A program made the position numbers and the translations under genes. From Helicobacter pylori (GTDB lineage: Bacteria > Campylobacterota > Campylobacteria > Campylobacterales > Helicobacteraceae), in contig NZ_CP051534.1 of the NCBI RefSeq assembly GCF_016748675.1, positions 868,001 through 932,000 of the forward strand: a stretch of 64,000 nucleotides of DNA. Direction: 5' to 3'. Under the pieces are notes generated by a model. It did not search any database, was not told the DNA's origin, and worked only from the letters and a program-made list of their open reading frames with translations. Shown piece after piece: positions 11,947 to 20,742 of this stretch. The stretch's first letter is position 1, and each line of letters begins with the position of its first letter.

Positions 11947-12606
11947 TCACGCATTGTTTAAAAGTTTTCCAACCGCTAAGGCTTTATCTTTGGCTTGCGT
12001 GATCGCGCTAATGACGGCGATACCCCCATATTCGCGCAATTTTGAAGCGTTATGCATCGTGATGCCCCCAATCGCTACAAGGGGTTTTTTTACCCCACTA
12101 TCTCGTATTTTTTTCAAAAGCTCTACGCCTACAACTTGTTTGTCTTTTTTAGATGGTGTGGGGAAAATAGGGCCTACCCCTAAATAGGCTACGCCATCTA
12201 AATGGTGCGCTTTTAGGGCTTGCTCTAAAGTATTGACGCTCAAACCTATAAATTGGCGCTTTTTGCATAAAGTTACTACCTCTTCTATAGCCATGTCTTC
12301 TTGCCCCACATGCACGCCATCAGCCTTTAATTCTAGTGCGAGTCGCACCTCATCATTAATAATAAAAGGCGCACCGTATTTTTTGCATAATTTTTGACAC
12401 TCTAGGGCTAATTGTTTAATTTGAGTAGGATCTTGTAAGGCTAAATCGCCTTTTTGGCGGAATTGAAACGCTGTGATTTTAGATTTTAAAGCTAATTCTA
12501 AAGTCTCTAAAAGCGCGTTTATCCTATCGTTTTTGCCGCCTTTTATGTGGTAGAAATCTTGCGAACCAGCCACAAACATGAGTTTCAAACAATTCGCATC
12601 AAACAT
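11947..12606 (-). CDS. thiE: Thiamine-phosphate synthase
   Basis: ThiE joins HMP-pyrophosphate and thiazole phosphate to form thiamine phosphate. The 219-residue TIM barrel shows QFRQKG (substrate phosphate contact), [29 protein letters not shown] and VAIGGI, all family signatures. Its start overlaps thiD by eight bases on the same strand. No thiC, thiG or thiH lies nearby, so the cluster serves salvage of HMP and thiazole. Confidence 0.95.
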   Translation of the reverse strand: MFDANCLKLMFVAGSQDFYHIKGGKNDRINALLETLELALKSKITAFQFRQKGDLALQDPTQIKQLALECQKLCKKYGAPFIINDEVRLALELKADGVHVGQEDMAIEEVVTLCKKRQFIGLSVNTLEQALKAHHLDGVAYLGVGPIFPTPSKKDKQVVGVELLKKIRDSGVKKPLVAIGGITMHNASKLREYGGIAVISAITQAKDKALAVGKLLNNA

Positions 12607-13408
12607 GCTTTTTAATGCTCCATAAATTCAAAGGCCCATGCCCATGCCCAATGTTTAAGGGGTTTTGAATGATGATAGTTAAAAGCTCTTTAGCCTTTGT
12701 GATAGCGTTTTTTAAATCCAACCCTTGAGCGAGTAAGCCCACAATCAAGCTAGACAAAGTACAACCCGTGCCATGCGTGTTTTTGGTGTTAAAGCGCTTG
12801 GCGTTTAGGATAAATTCAGCGTCTTCTAAAAACACCCAGTCGTTGCTAAATTCCCCTTGAAAATGCTCTGTATGCCCCCCTTTAATCACAGCGTTTTTAA
12901 CGCCTAAATCCCTTAAAATACCCATCGCTTTTGAAGCGCTTTTATAATCTCGCACTTGAACGCCTGTGAGCGCATAAACTTCAGGGAGGTTAGGGGTTAG
13001 TAAATTGGCTTTAGGTAAAAGGCGTTTTTTTAAGCTTAAAATCGCCTCTTCTTCTAAAAGCAAAGCCCCATTCTTTGCCACCATCACCGGATCTAAAACG
13101 CACAACCCAAAATCACAAGTTTCTAAAGTGTCCGCCACGCATTCAATGATTTGAGCATTGCATAACGCCCCCATTTTGAACGCTTTGATAGAAAAATCAT
13201 CTCTAATGGCTAAGATTTGCGCTTTCACGCTCTCTACGCTCAACGGATAAACCCCATGCACGCCCTGTGTGTTTTGCACGGTAATGCAAGTGATCACGCT
13301 TGTCCCAAACACGCCCAAAGTTTGGAACGCTTTCAAATCGGCCTGTATCCCAGCGCCCCCACCGCTATCGCTGCCAGCAATGCTTAAAACTTGCGGATAA
13401 ATTTTCAC
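12599..13408 (-). CDS. thiD: Hydroxymethylpyrimidine (phosphate) kinase
   Basis: This 269-residue ribokinase-fold enzyme phosphorylates HMP twice to give HMP-PP for ThiE. Visible motifs are [20 protein letters not shown] at the N-terminus, [10 protein letters not shown], and [11 protein letters not shown] with the catalytic Asp replaced by the typical GTGC anion hole region. It overlaps thiE by eight bases and thiM by four, giving a tight thiM-thiD-thiE operon. Confidence 0.95.
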   Translation of the reverse strand: MKIYPQVLSIAGSDSGGGAGIQADLKAFQTLGVFGTSVITCITVQNTQGVHGVYPLSVESVKAQILAIRDDFSIKAFKMGALCNAQIIECVADTLETCDFGLCVLDPVMVAKNGALLLEEEAILSLKKRLLPKANLLTPNLPEVYALTGVQVRDYKSASKAMGILRDLGVKNAVIKGGHTEHFQGEFSNDWVFLEDAEFILNAKRFNTKNTHGTGCTLSSLIVGLLAQGLDLKNAITKAKELLTIIIQNPLNIGHGHGPLNLWSIKKHV

Positions 13409-14226
13409 AATACTTCCTTAATAAGGCTATTTTCTAACTCTATGGGCAAGCTTAGAGCGTCTAAAAAATAAAACAAGAACGAACCATTAGAGCCGTTATT
13501 TTCTAACGCTTTTTTTTGCGCACTGAAAGCGGCTTGTTTATAGAAAGCGCAAAGTTGTGCCATAGAATCTAAGGGGTCTTTTTTCAAACTCAAAAAGCTC
13601 GCGCACGCTGCGGCATGCAAACACCCAGCCCCAGTAATGAGCGCTAAATACTCGCTCCCCCCAGTAATACTCAAAACCTTTTTCCCATCGCTCACGTAAT
13701 CTGTTTTACCCGTCATTACCGCTATCACAGAATATTTTTGAGCCGCTCGTTTGATTATTTCTACAGGCGTGTTGGCATCATGAGAGTCTAACCCCTTACT
13801 TTCGCAAGAAATACCCACTAAAGAGCCTAATTCAGCAGCATTACCCCTAAGTGCACTAATCCCTTCGCTTTCTAAAAGCTCTAAACTTGTGTCATAGCGC
13901 AAAGCGCTCGCTGAACACCCCACAGGATCTAACACGATGGGTTTATTCAAAGCCTTGTAACATTTAATAGCCTCTTTAGCGCATAAAATGGTGCGATCAT
14001 TAAGGGTGCCAATATTAATAGCGAGCGCGTCAGAAATTTTCGCTAAATCGGACATTTCAGCAATCGCATCGCTCATTAAAGGCGATGCCCCTAAAGCTAA
14101 CAAACCATTAGCCACAAATTGCGCCACCACATAATTGGTGATATTATGCACTAAAGGGCGTTTTTGGCGTAATTCTTTCAACACCACAAGCCTCCTTAAA
14201 ATTTCTTTTATTTTACAAAAATCCAT
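13405..14226 (-). CDS. thiM: Hydroxyethylthiazole kinase
   Basis: ThiM phosphorylates 4-methyl-5-hydroxyethylthiazole, feeding ThiE. The N-terminus holds [21 protein letters not shown], the family hallmark, followed by GASPLMSDA and [19 protein letters not shown] carries the catalytic cysteine. Length 273 is normal. It is first in the thi operon. Confidence 0.95.
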   Translation of the reverse strand: MDFCKIKEILRRLVVLKELRQKRPLVHNITNYVVAQFVANGLLALGASPLMSDAIAEMSDLAKISDALAINIGTLNDRTILCAKEAIKCYKALNKPIVLDPVGCSASALRYDTSLELLESEGISALRGNAAELGSLVGISCESKGLDSHDANTPVEIIKRAAQKYSVIAVMTGKTDYVSDGKKVLSITGGSEYLALITGAGCLHAAACASFLSLKKDPLDSMAQLCAFYKQAAFSAQKKALENNGSNGSFLFYFLDALSLPIELENSLIKEVL

Positions 14227-14270
14227 TAAACGGCGCTGTCTTTGAGCCTTAATACAAAAGCGTTCATGAA

Positions 14271-15030
14271 CTATTTTTCATTAACCTCATCTTTTTTAAC
14301 CCCATTTTTCTTAAATATAGCGCTAGTGAGATCACAAAAGCGGTGGAAAAAATTAGAAAGGCTTGTAGCGACTTTTTCTTTCACCTCTTGATAGCGCGAA
14401 TTTTGGCTAAACATGGAGGGTTTTTCTTCAATGATTTCAGGGAATTTTGTCCCATTAAAACTAATTTCGCCCCCTTTAAAGGCATGCTGCATGAACGAAT
14501 AGGCTTTTTCTTCATTCAAGCGGTTTTCTTCTATGATATTTTGGAATTCCTCTTCTCTTTTTTGGTGGATATAGTTTTGAAAATGCGCATGGACTTCCTG
14601 GTCTTTGTTGTATTTGTCAATGAAATCCATGATCAAATCTTTTTTATTCCTTAACTCTATGCTGGAATTGATGATCGGCTCTATTTTGGTTTTAACGCCT
14701 TGAATTTCCACCCCATGCTCTTTAGCGAACTCTTCAATCAAATTCAAAATGTAGTCAATATTGACTTCCACCTGCTTGATGAGTTCAATTTCAAAAATCA
14801 AATCGTCGTTAATCTCTTCTTTATCCTTCCCTTTTTCTGACCTCATTTCATCGTAAAAATCAAGGTATTTGCTTTGATAATCTTGAAAATCCCTGGGGTT
14901 GATGTGATCGTCTTTGTTAAAATTTTCAAAGCTGTTTAAAATATTTTCCAATTTCAAAATCTTGCCAAAAAGCTTGATGAAATCCTTTTTCTGGCTTTCT
15001 GAAACGATTGGCTCTTTTAACGGGAATAAT
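14271..15030 (-). pseudogene. 3' remnant of a type I restriction subunit gene (hsdR)
   Basis: Reading the minus strand from about 15027 gives one open frame (FPLKEPIVSES, then LGKILKLENIL-like sequence) to the stop at 14271. It contains VEVNIDYILNLIEEF and SSIELRNKKDLIMDFIDKY, which are typical of the C-terminal helical domain of HsdR. The frame has no proper start; the first possible one is a TTG at 14957. The motor and nuclease domains are absent. The 5' end abuts the hsdM fragment out of frame, so a deletion has removed the rest of hsdR, hsdS and most of hsdM. Confidence 0.8.
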
Positions 15031-15165
15031 GCCTAAAACGTATTGCTTAAAATCCCAGCCATCCACTGAGCCTCTCAATTCATTAGCCACTTTCCAAATG
15101 GTGTTGTGCAATTCGTTGCGCTCTAATGAAGAAGATTCATTCGCTTGAGTGTTTTTGTTTTCCAT
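15026..15165 (-). pseudogene. 5' remnant of a type I methyltransferase gene (hsdM)
   Basis: From an ATG at 15165 (AAGGGG upstream) the first ~45 residues match the HsdM N-terminal domain: LHNTIWKVANELRGSVDGWD, then FKQYVLGI. In intact HsdM this runs into the LFYRYISE-type sequence; here it changes at about 15030 into hsdR sequence read in the wrong frame and stops at 14926. The remnant keeps the native promoter side of the locus next to the PAP2 gene. Confidence 0.8.
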
Positions 15166-15305
15166 GATGGTATAAGCCCCTTTTTTATGTTTTTTGATTG
15201 GTGGTTTTGTTTGGCGTTGGGCGCGCACCCTTTAAAGGTTTCATTATAGCAAAGAATATTATTTTTATTCCTTGCGTTTTCTGTGCGTTTGTGGGATAAA
15301 AAAGA

Positions 15306-15311
15306 TATAAT
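15306..15311 (+). promoter_or_regulatory. Probable -10 element for the PAP2 gene
   Basis: TATAAT in AAAGATATAATCGCC, 36 bases before the ATG at 15347; AAAGGGG provides the ribosome site. Confidence 0.5.
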
Positions 15312-15346
15312 CGCCTTTTTAAAATTCATTTTTTAAAGGGGTTTGA

Positions 15347-16030
15347 ATGGTATTTGACAGAACAATCAGCGTGAGAGAAAAAAAAGCGGCTAAAACGCTT
15401 GGGATTATGGGGATCGTCTTTTTTATTTTGTTTGGCATCGTGATAAGCGGGGTGGCTTTGCACCAAGAGTGGATCCAACAATTGGATTTATTTTTTATAG
15501 ACTTGATCCGCAACCCTGCCCCCATTCAAAAAAGCGCATGGCTTTCTTTCGTGTTTTTTAGCACATGGTTTGCACAAAGCAAGCTCACCACTCCTATAGC
15601 CTTACTCATTGGCTTGTGGTTTGGGTTTCAAAAACGCATCGCTTTGGGGGTGTGGTTTTTCTTTAGCATCTTATTAGGTGAATTCACCTTAAAATCCCTT
15701 AAGCTTTTAGTGGCGCGCCCACGGCCTGTAACCAATGGCGAATTGGTTTTCGCGCATGGCTTTAGTTTCCCCAGCGGGCATGCTTTAGCTTCAGCGCTTT
15801 TTTATGGCTCTTTGGCGTTGTTGTTATGCTATTCTAACGCAAGCAATCGCACCAAAACTATCGGCGCTATCATTTTGCTTTTTTGGATTGTTTTAATGGC
15901 GTATGACAGGGTTTATTTGGGCGTGCATTACCCTAGCGATGTTTTAGGAGGGTTTTTGTTAGGGATTGCTTGGTCGTGCTGCTCTTTAGCGCTTTATTTG
16001 GGGGTTTTGAAACGCCCTTATAATCAATAA
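15347..16030 (+). CDS. PAP2-family membrane phosphatase
   Basis: A 227-residue membrane protein with about six hydrophobic segments and the three PAP2 motifs in order: KLLVARPRP, FSFPSGHALAS, and RVYLGVHYPSDVLGG (R-x5-H-x3-D), which give the phosphatase catalytic histidines. Relatives include undecaprenyl-pyrophosphate phosphatases, phosphatidylglycerophosphatases and the lipid A phosphatases LpxE/LpxF. The substrate cannot be read from sequence. It is a single gene, divergent from the hsdM remnant. Confidence 0.9.
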   Translation: MVFDRTISVREKKAAKTLGIMGIVFFILFGIVISGVALHQEWIQQLDLFFIDLIRNPAPIQKSAWLSFVFFSTWFAQSKLTTPIALLIGLWFGFQKRIALGVWFFFSILLGEFTLKSLKLLVARPRPVTNGELVFAHGFSFPSGHALASALFYGSLALLLCYSNASNRTKTIGAIILLFWIVLMAYDRVYLGVHYPSDVLGGFLLGIAWSCCSLALYLGVLKRPYNQ

Positions 16031-16098
16031 AGGCTTTATTTAACCAAACACTGACAACTAAAATTTTTAAAATTCTATTTTTTTGATAAAACTCATTC

Positions 16099-16151
16099 TC
16101 TTAAGGGGATAGGGGGTATTTTGCGATAATACCCCCTTAACCCCCTTAAGA
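16099..16151. terminator. Nested inverted repeat between convergent genes
   Basis: An outer stem TCTTAAGGGG/CCCCTTAAGA (16099-16108 with 16142-16151) encloses an inner stem GGGGGTATT/AATACCCCC (16112-16120 with 16128-16136). It sits between the PAP2 gene and the convergent HARE-HTH gene and could stop transcription from both sides. Confidence 0.45.
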
Positions 16152-16270
16152 AACCCCCTAACCCCCAAGACCGCTTTAATAAGCTATCGCTTGATTAAAA
16201 TCAAGCTCTTTGCTATTTTTTACAAAAACGCTTAAAGCGTTTTTAAAACCTCATTTTTTAAAAAGAAAGT

Positions 16271-17227
16271 TTATGAGTTAGGGTATAGCTCCTCTTTCTT
16301 TTTAATCTCATCAAATTCATCTTTATAGCGGTTTGGGAAATCCGGGTCATAATCCACAACGCTTTTTAAAAAACCGCTGAATTTTGGATTTTTGTCACTA
16401 AGCTCTTGAGCCATAGTGTAATCAATCTTTTCTTTGTATTTAGCGTTCAATAAAATAGCGCTTTTATTCTCATCAGTTCTTAAATCAATCACGCCAATCC
16501 CAAAACTCGCATGCAAACGCTTCAATAAATCCATGAGTTGGGGATTGTGCGTATCAATATGACGACCCACTAAATACCCTTCATTAGCCCACGAGCTGTT
16601 AGAAATCGCTTGAAAATAACACTCCCTGCAATTATTCACGCTGATTTCTTTTTTCAATTCAAAGCTCACCAGTTTAACGGGCAAAGTGTCAAATTTCTTA
16701 GAAAAAGCGATTAAATTTTCATTAGACAATTCAGCATGCAAAAACCTAACCCCCACCATGTCCGGATAAAGCCACCTGTCCATGCCTTTTGGCGATTTCA
16801 CACTCTCTTCGTGAAAAATGGTTTTCGTGTAGCATTTCAAATTTTCATTATGAATAGCCATGTAAGTTAAAAAAGGGTGTAAATCCCTTTCATGCATGAT
16901 TTCATGCATGATTTTATTATGCGCGATTTTAGCGCTTGAAACGCTTATTTTTTCAGTATTTAAAACCGGCTCTTTAGCCACATCTTTTAAAGCGATTAAG
17001 ACCGGCTTTTCTTGCGCTTTCAAAAAAGGCACTTCTTCGCCCTTGCTTAAAGCTGTATAAATAGCAGCGCTAACACTCTGATCGGGAGTGTTGCCCCCAT
17101 AATCAAACATGTTTGTAATCTCGCCTTTTTCAAAAAGCTCTTTGGCTTTATCATACACTTCAGTAGGGCTAATCGGTCCTGTGATCTCTAAAACGCTTTG
17201 AACGATTTCAACGTCTTGCGGTTTCAT
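16271..17227 (-). CDS. HARE-HTH domain protein (COG2958-like)
   Basis: Residues ~1-75 look like a HARE-HTH winged helix (VLEITGPISPTEVYDKAKEL, then TPDQSVSAAIYTAL), a DNA-binding module found on restriction enzymes and chromatin proteins. The remaining ~240 residues contain a VGVRFLHAEL/VKLVSFELKKEIS segment with the E...ELK look of a PD-(D/E)XK nuclease-like core, two close cysteines (NNCRECYF) and an acidic tail. The start codon overlaps the end of the ABC-F gene by four bases. I infer a DNA-binding and possibly DNA-cleaving protein; H. pylori HrgA-type proteins have similar architecture. Function is not established. Confidence 0.75.
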   Translation of the reverse strand: MKPQDVEIVQSVLEITGPISPTEVYDKAKELFEKGEITNMFDYGGNTPDQSVSAAIYTALSKGEEVPFLKAQEKPVLIALKDVAKEPVLNTEKISVSSAKIAHNKIMHEIMHERDLHPFLTYMAIHNENLKCYTKTIFHEESVKSPKGMDRWLYPDMVGVRFLHAELSNENLIAFSKKFDTLPVKLVSFELKKEISVNNCRECYFQAISNSSWANEGYLVGRHIDTHNPQLMDLLKRLHASFGIGVIDLRTDENKSAILLNAKYKEKIDYTMAQELSDKNPKFSGFLKSVVDYDPDFPNRYKDEFDEIKKKEELYPNS

Positions 17228-18825
17228 TTTTTGCTCGCTAAATACTCTTCATAACTGCCTTTAAAATCAATGATTTGAGCGCCTTTAGGGCTTGGGACTA
17301 ATTCAATGATCCTATTAGCATACGCATCAATGAGCTCTCTGTCATGGCTTACGCAAATCACTGCCCCATCAAATTTAAAGAGCGCTTCACCTAGTGCGAT
17401 AATCGCTTCTAAATCCAAATGGTTGGTTGGCTCATCTAGGACTAAGAAATTCCCCCCCTCTAGCATGAGCTTGGATAAAACCATTCGGTGTTTTTCGCCT
17501 CCGCTTAAAGCGTTCACGCACTTTTCTTGCTCTTCGCCATTAAACAGCATCCTCCCTAAAGCGTTTCTCACCTCAGCGCTTTCAATCTTTTTATTGAAAT
17601 TAAAAAGCCATTGATACAAGGTCTCTTCCCCGCTAATTTCTTCGCTCACGTTTTGAGGGAAATAGCCTTTTAAAACCGTCGCTCCCCACTTCACCACGCC
17701 CTTATCCGGCTTTAACTCTTCTACTAAAATTTTACAAAGCGTGGATTTACCCACGCCGTTTGGCCCTATGAGGGCGATTTTATCTTTAGGCATCACTTTC
17801 AAGCTCACTTGGTTTAAAACGATTTGGTCGTCATAACTTTTAGAGATGTTTTCGCATTCTAAGGCTTCATTCCCAATGGTGCGTTTGGGTTTAAAAATAA
17901 TGCTAGGATCCCTCCTGCTAGATACCGCTAAGCTTTGAATGTCTAATTTATCCAGTTGTTTTTGGCGGCTGGTGGCTTGCTTGGCTTTAGAAGCGTTAGC
18001 GCTAAAACGAGCGATAAATTTTTCTAGCTCTTCTTTTTCTTTGAGTTTTTTATTGCGTTCGGCCTCTTGCTGTTTAGCGATCAGAGTGGAAGCGATATAC
18101 CAATCGTCATAATTCCCGCTAAATTCGCGCACGCTGTGGAAATCCAAATCCAAAATATGCGTGCATACTGCGTTTAAAAAATGCCTGTCATGGCTGATGA
18201 CGACCATCGTGCCTTCATGGCGTTTGAGGTTGTTTTCTAGCCACTCAATGGCGTTTAAATCCAGGTTGTTCGTAGGCTCATCTAACAGCAAAATATCCGG
18301 TTTAGGGAATAAGACTTGAGCGAGAAGGATTTTAAATTTATCGCTGCTTGGCAAGGTTTTCATCAAATCGTTGTGTTTAGAGCTAGGAATGCCTAAATCT
18401 TCTAGGATTTTTTCAATCACCACTTCGCATTCATACATGGGATCTTCTTCTACGCAAATGGTTTCTAACTCCCCTAATCTCGCATTCACTTTATCATCGC
18501 TCAAATCGCCTTCAGTGTATAAGCGTTCTTTTTCTTTGATAGCGTCATACAAACGCTTATTGCCTATCAAAACCGCATCTTTAAGGCTCAAATCTTCAAA
18601 AGCGTATTGATCCTGCCCTAAAACCCCCATTCTCATCCCGCTTGTGATGATGACTTCCCCACTACTGCAATCAATGCTCTTGCTTAAAATCTTTAAAAAA
18701 GTGGATTTCCCTGCCCCATTAGCCCCAATCAGCCCGTAGCGTTTGTTTTTATCCAGCTTGATATTCACATTTTCAAACAATTTTTTAGTCGCATAGCGTT
18801 GCGTTAAGTTGATGGTTTGTAGCAT
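17224..18825 (-). CDS. ABC-F family ATPase (YbiT-like)
   Basis: This soluble 533-residue protein has two ABC ATPase domains and no membrane segments. The first Walker A is GANGAGKST (about residue 35) with LLLDEPTNNLD; the second is GPNGVGKST with LDEPTNHLD and signature LSGGEKH. The first signature is degenerate (LPSSDKFK), which is also a feature of the YbiT subgroup. A charged linker joins the domains. ABC-F proteins act on the ribosome E site, regulating translation or rescuing it from stalling. AAGGA precedes the ATG, and the gene overlaps the HARE-HTH gene. Confidence 0.9.
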   Translation of the reverse strand: MLQTINLTQRYATKKLFENVNIKLDKNKRYGLIGANGAGKSTFLKILSKSIDCSSGEVIITSGMRMGVLGQDQYAFEDLSLKDAVLIGNKRLYDAIKEKERLYTEGDLSDDKVNARLGELETICVEEDPMYECEVVIEKILEDLGIPSSKHNDLMKTLPSSDKFKILLAQVLFPKPDILLLDEPTNNLDLNAIEWLENNLKRHEGTMVVISHDRHFLNAVCTHILDLDFHSVREFSGNYDDWYIASTLIAKQQEAERNKKLKEKEELEKFIARFSANASKAKQATSRQKQLDKLDIQSLAVSSRRDPSIIFKPKRTIGNEALECENISKSYDDQIVLNQVSLKVMPKDKIALIGPNGVGKSTLCKILVEELKPDKGVVKWGATVLKGYFPQNVSEEISGEETLYQWLFNFNKKIESAEVRNALGRMLFNGEEQEKCVNALSGGEKHRMVLSKLMLEGGNFLVLDEPTNHLDLEAIIALGEALFKFDGAVICVSHDRELIDAYANRIIELVPSPKGAQIIDFKGSYEEYLASKK

Positions 18826-19022
18826 CTTATGATTTCCTTATTTTTTGTGATTAGAGAAAGTTTATTGTAGCGTTTTCTTTACAATATTGTATCCCTTGCT
18901 TATTATGGTTATCTGTAAGGTCTTTGACGCCCAAAATTTGATCGAGCCTATATCATTTCCTCTTGATTTTTTATTCAATTTAAGGTAAAAATAATGTTTT
19001 AAAGCAAAAAAGGATCGTGTCA

Positions 19023-20000
19023 ATGAAAGTATTTGATTACGAAGATGTCCAACTCATTCCTAATAAATGCATCGTGAATAGCCGTTCAGAATGCGATACG
19101 ACCGTTATTCTAGGCAAACATGCGTTTAAAATGCCCATAGTCCCAGCCAACATGCAAACAATCATCAACGAACCGATCGCAGAATTTCTAGCAGAAAATG
19201 GCTATTTCTACATCATGCACCGCTTTAATGGATCGACAAGAATCCCGTTTGTCAAAAAAATGAAAGAACGCCAGTGGATCAGTTCGATCAGCGTTGGGGT
19301 GAAAAAGGAAGAATATCTTTTGATAGAAGAGTTAGCCAAGCAAGGATTAACGCCAGACTATATCACAATCGATATTGCGCATGGCCATTCAAATTCTGTC
19401 ATTGAAATGATCCAACGCATCAAAACGCGTTTTCCCGAAACTTTTGTGATTGCCGGGAATGTTGGCACGCCAGAAGCGGTCCGTGAATTAGAGAACGCCG
19501 GTGCTGACGCTACGAAAGTTGGCATCGGGCCTGGGAAAGTGTGTATCACTAAAATCAAAACAGGCTTTGGCACGGGTGGTTGGCAACTAGCGGCTCTTAG
19601 ATGGTGCGCTAAAGCAGCAAGAAAGCCCATTATTGCAGATGGTGGCATTCGCACGCATGGGGATATTGCAAAATCCATACGCTTTGGTGCGACAATGGTA
19701 ATGATTGGATCGCTTTTTGCAGGGCATGAAGAATCATCTGGAGAAACAAAAATAGAAAATGGTATCGCATACAAAGAATATTTCGGTTCGGCATCAGAGT
19801 TCCAAAAAGGTGAAAGGAAAAATGTTGAAGGTAAGAAAATTTGGATCCAACATAAAGGCTCGTTAAAAGACACGCTGGTTGAAATGCATCAAGATTTGCA
19901 ATCTTCAATCTCCTATGCAGGCGGGAGAGACCTTGAAGCGATTCGAAAAGTGGATTATGTCATTGTGAAAAATTCAATTTTCAATGGAGACGCCATCTAA
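19023..20000 (+). CDS. guaC: GMP reductase (GuaC2 type)
   Basis: GuaC converts GMP to IMP with NADPH, letting the cell rebalance purines from salvaged guanine. The protein (325 residues) is a TIM barrel with the IMPDH/GMPR signature: [21 protein letters not shown] with the catalytic cysteine, and [17 protein letters not shown] at 19017 lies only two bases from AGGA, so the ATG at 19023 (eight-base spacing) is preferred. It closely resembles Firmicutes-type GuaC and its codon use looks less AT-biased than its neighbours, suggesting transfer. It lies beside a deletion scar. Confidence 0.93.
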   Translation: MKVFDYEDVQLIPNKCIVNSRSECDTTVILGKHAFKMPIVPANMQTIINEPIAEFLAENGYFYIMHRFNGSTRIPFVKKMKERQWISSISVGVKKEEYLLIEELAKQGLTPDYITIDIAHGHSNSVIEMIQRIKTRFPETFVIAGNVGTPEAVRELENAGADATKVGIGPGKVCITKIKTGFGTGGWQLAALRWCAKAARKPIIADGGIRTHGDIAKSIRFGATMVMIGSLFAGHEESSGETKIENGIAYKEYFGSASEFQKGERKNVEGKKIWIQHKGSLKDTLVEMHQDLQSSISYAGGRDLEAIRKVDYVIVKNSIFNGDAI

Positions 20001-20054
20001 AAAAGATCGTTGGAACGAAAGCAAAGGCAGAAAAAATGGTCTTCAATCTGTTTT

Positions 20055-20163
20055 TCAAACGATTTGCTCTGACTTGGGTTTTTTGTTATTTTTTGATCCT
20101 TTCTTTGATTTCACTGCATTTTGTGGGATCATTTTTTTAAATTCAAGCACATAGCCTTTAGGG
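20055..20163 (-). pseudogene. Probable 3' remnant of a deleted gene next to gmhA
   Basis: Just past the gmhA stop, the minus strand in a different frame reads [16 protein letters not shown] followed by a lysine-rich tail ending in PKSEQIV and a TGA at 20055-20057. It looks like a genuine C-terminus, with no start of its own. Reference H. pylori carries an alginate-O-acetylation-type gene pair between guaC and gmhA; this stretch could be the end of the second gene after deletion. The plus strand of the same bases encodes a hydrophobic 34-residue frame that is best explained as the antisense of the lysine-rich tail. Confidence 0.45.
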
Positions 20164-20742
20164 CTAATTTTTATGAGCGAAATGCCTTTCAATGCAATCG
20201 CATAAGATGTGGATCATAAGAATGTGCATTTCTTGGATTCGTGGGGTATCATCGCTAGGGACAATCAAAGCCATATCGCTTAAAGGCTTCATTTTCCCCC
20301 CATCACGCCCCGCTAAACTAAGCGTTTTCATCCCTAAATCTTTGGCTTTTTCATAAGCTTTTAGGACATTTTTGGAATTACCGCTTGTAGAAATCCCTAT
20401 CAAAACATCGTTTTTTACCCCCAACGCTTCCACTTGTCTGGCAAACACTTCTTCATAACCATAATCGTTCGCAATGGCGGTGAGGGCTGAGGTATCGGTG
20501 CTTAAACTTATCGCACTCAAGCCTTTCCTTTCTAGTTTATAGCGCCCGGTCAATTCAGCGGCAAAATGCTGCGCATCGCTGGCACTCCCCCCGTTACCGC
20601 AAATAAGGATTTTCCCTTGATTTTCTAAAGTTTCTATCAAAAGATAAACGCTTTGCTTTAACGCTTCTTGCAAACCCTCTAAACTTTTTTCTAACGCTTC
20701 CTTATGGGCTAAAAATTCTTTTTTAATTAAACCATCAATCAT
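20164..20742 (-). CDS. gmhA: Sedoheptulose-7-phosphate isomerase
   Basis: GmhA makes D-glycero-D-manno-heptose 7-phosphate, the first step to ADP-heptose for the LPS inner core (and for the innate-immune agonist ADP-heptose). This SIS-domain protein of 192 residues shows [31 protein letters not shown] and a C-terminal [12 protein letters not shown] with metal-binding His. It overlaps hldE by eight bases and is last in gmhB-hldD-hldE-gmhA. Confidence 0.96.
   Translation of the reverse strand: MIDGLIKKEFLAHKEALEKSLEGLQEALKQSVYLLIETLENQGKILICGNGGSASDAQHFAAELTGRYKLERKGLSAISLSTDTSALTAIANDYGYEEVFARQVEALGVKNDVLIGISTSGNSKNVLKAYEKAKDLGMKTLSLAGRDGGKMKPLSDMALIVPSDDTPRIQEMHILMIHILCDCIERHFAHKN

Noticed and set aside
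20036..20140. A 34-residue hydrophobic plus-strand frame after guaC
   Set aside because: It is the complement of the Lys-rich minus-strand tail (AAA to TTT), lacks a ribosome site, and the minus-strand reading is the better explanation.
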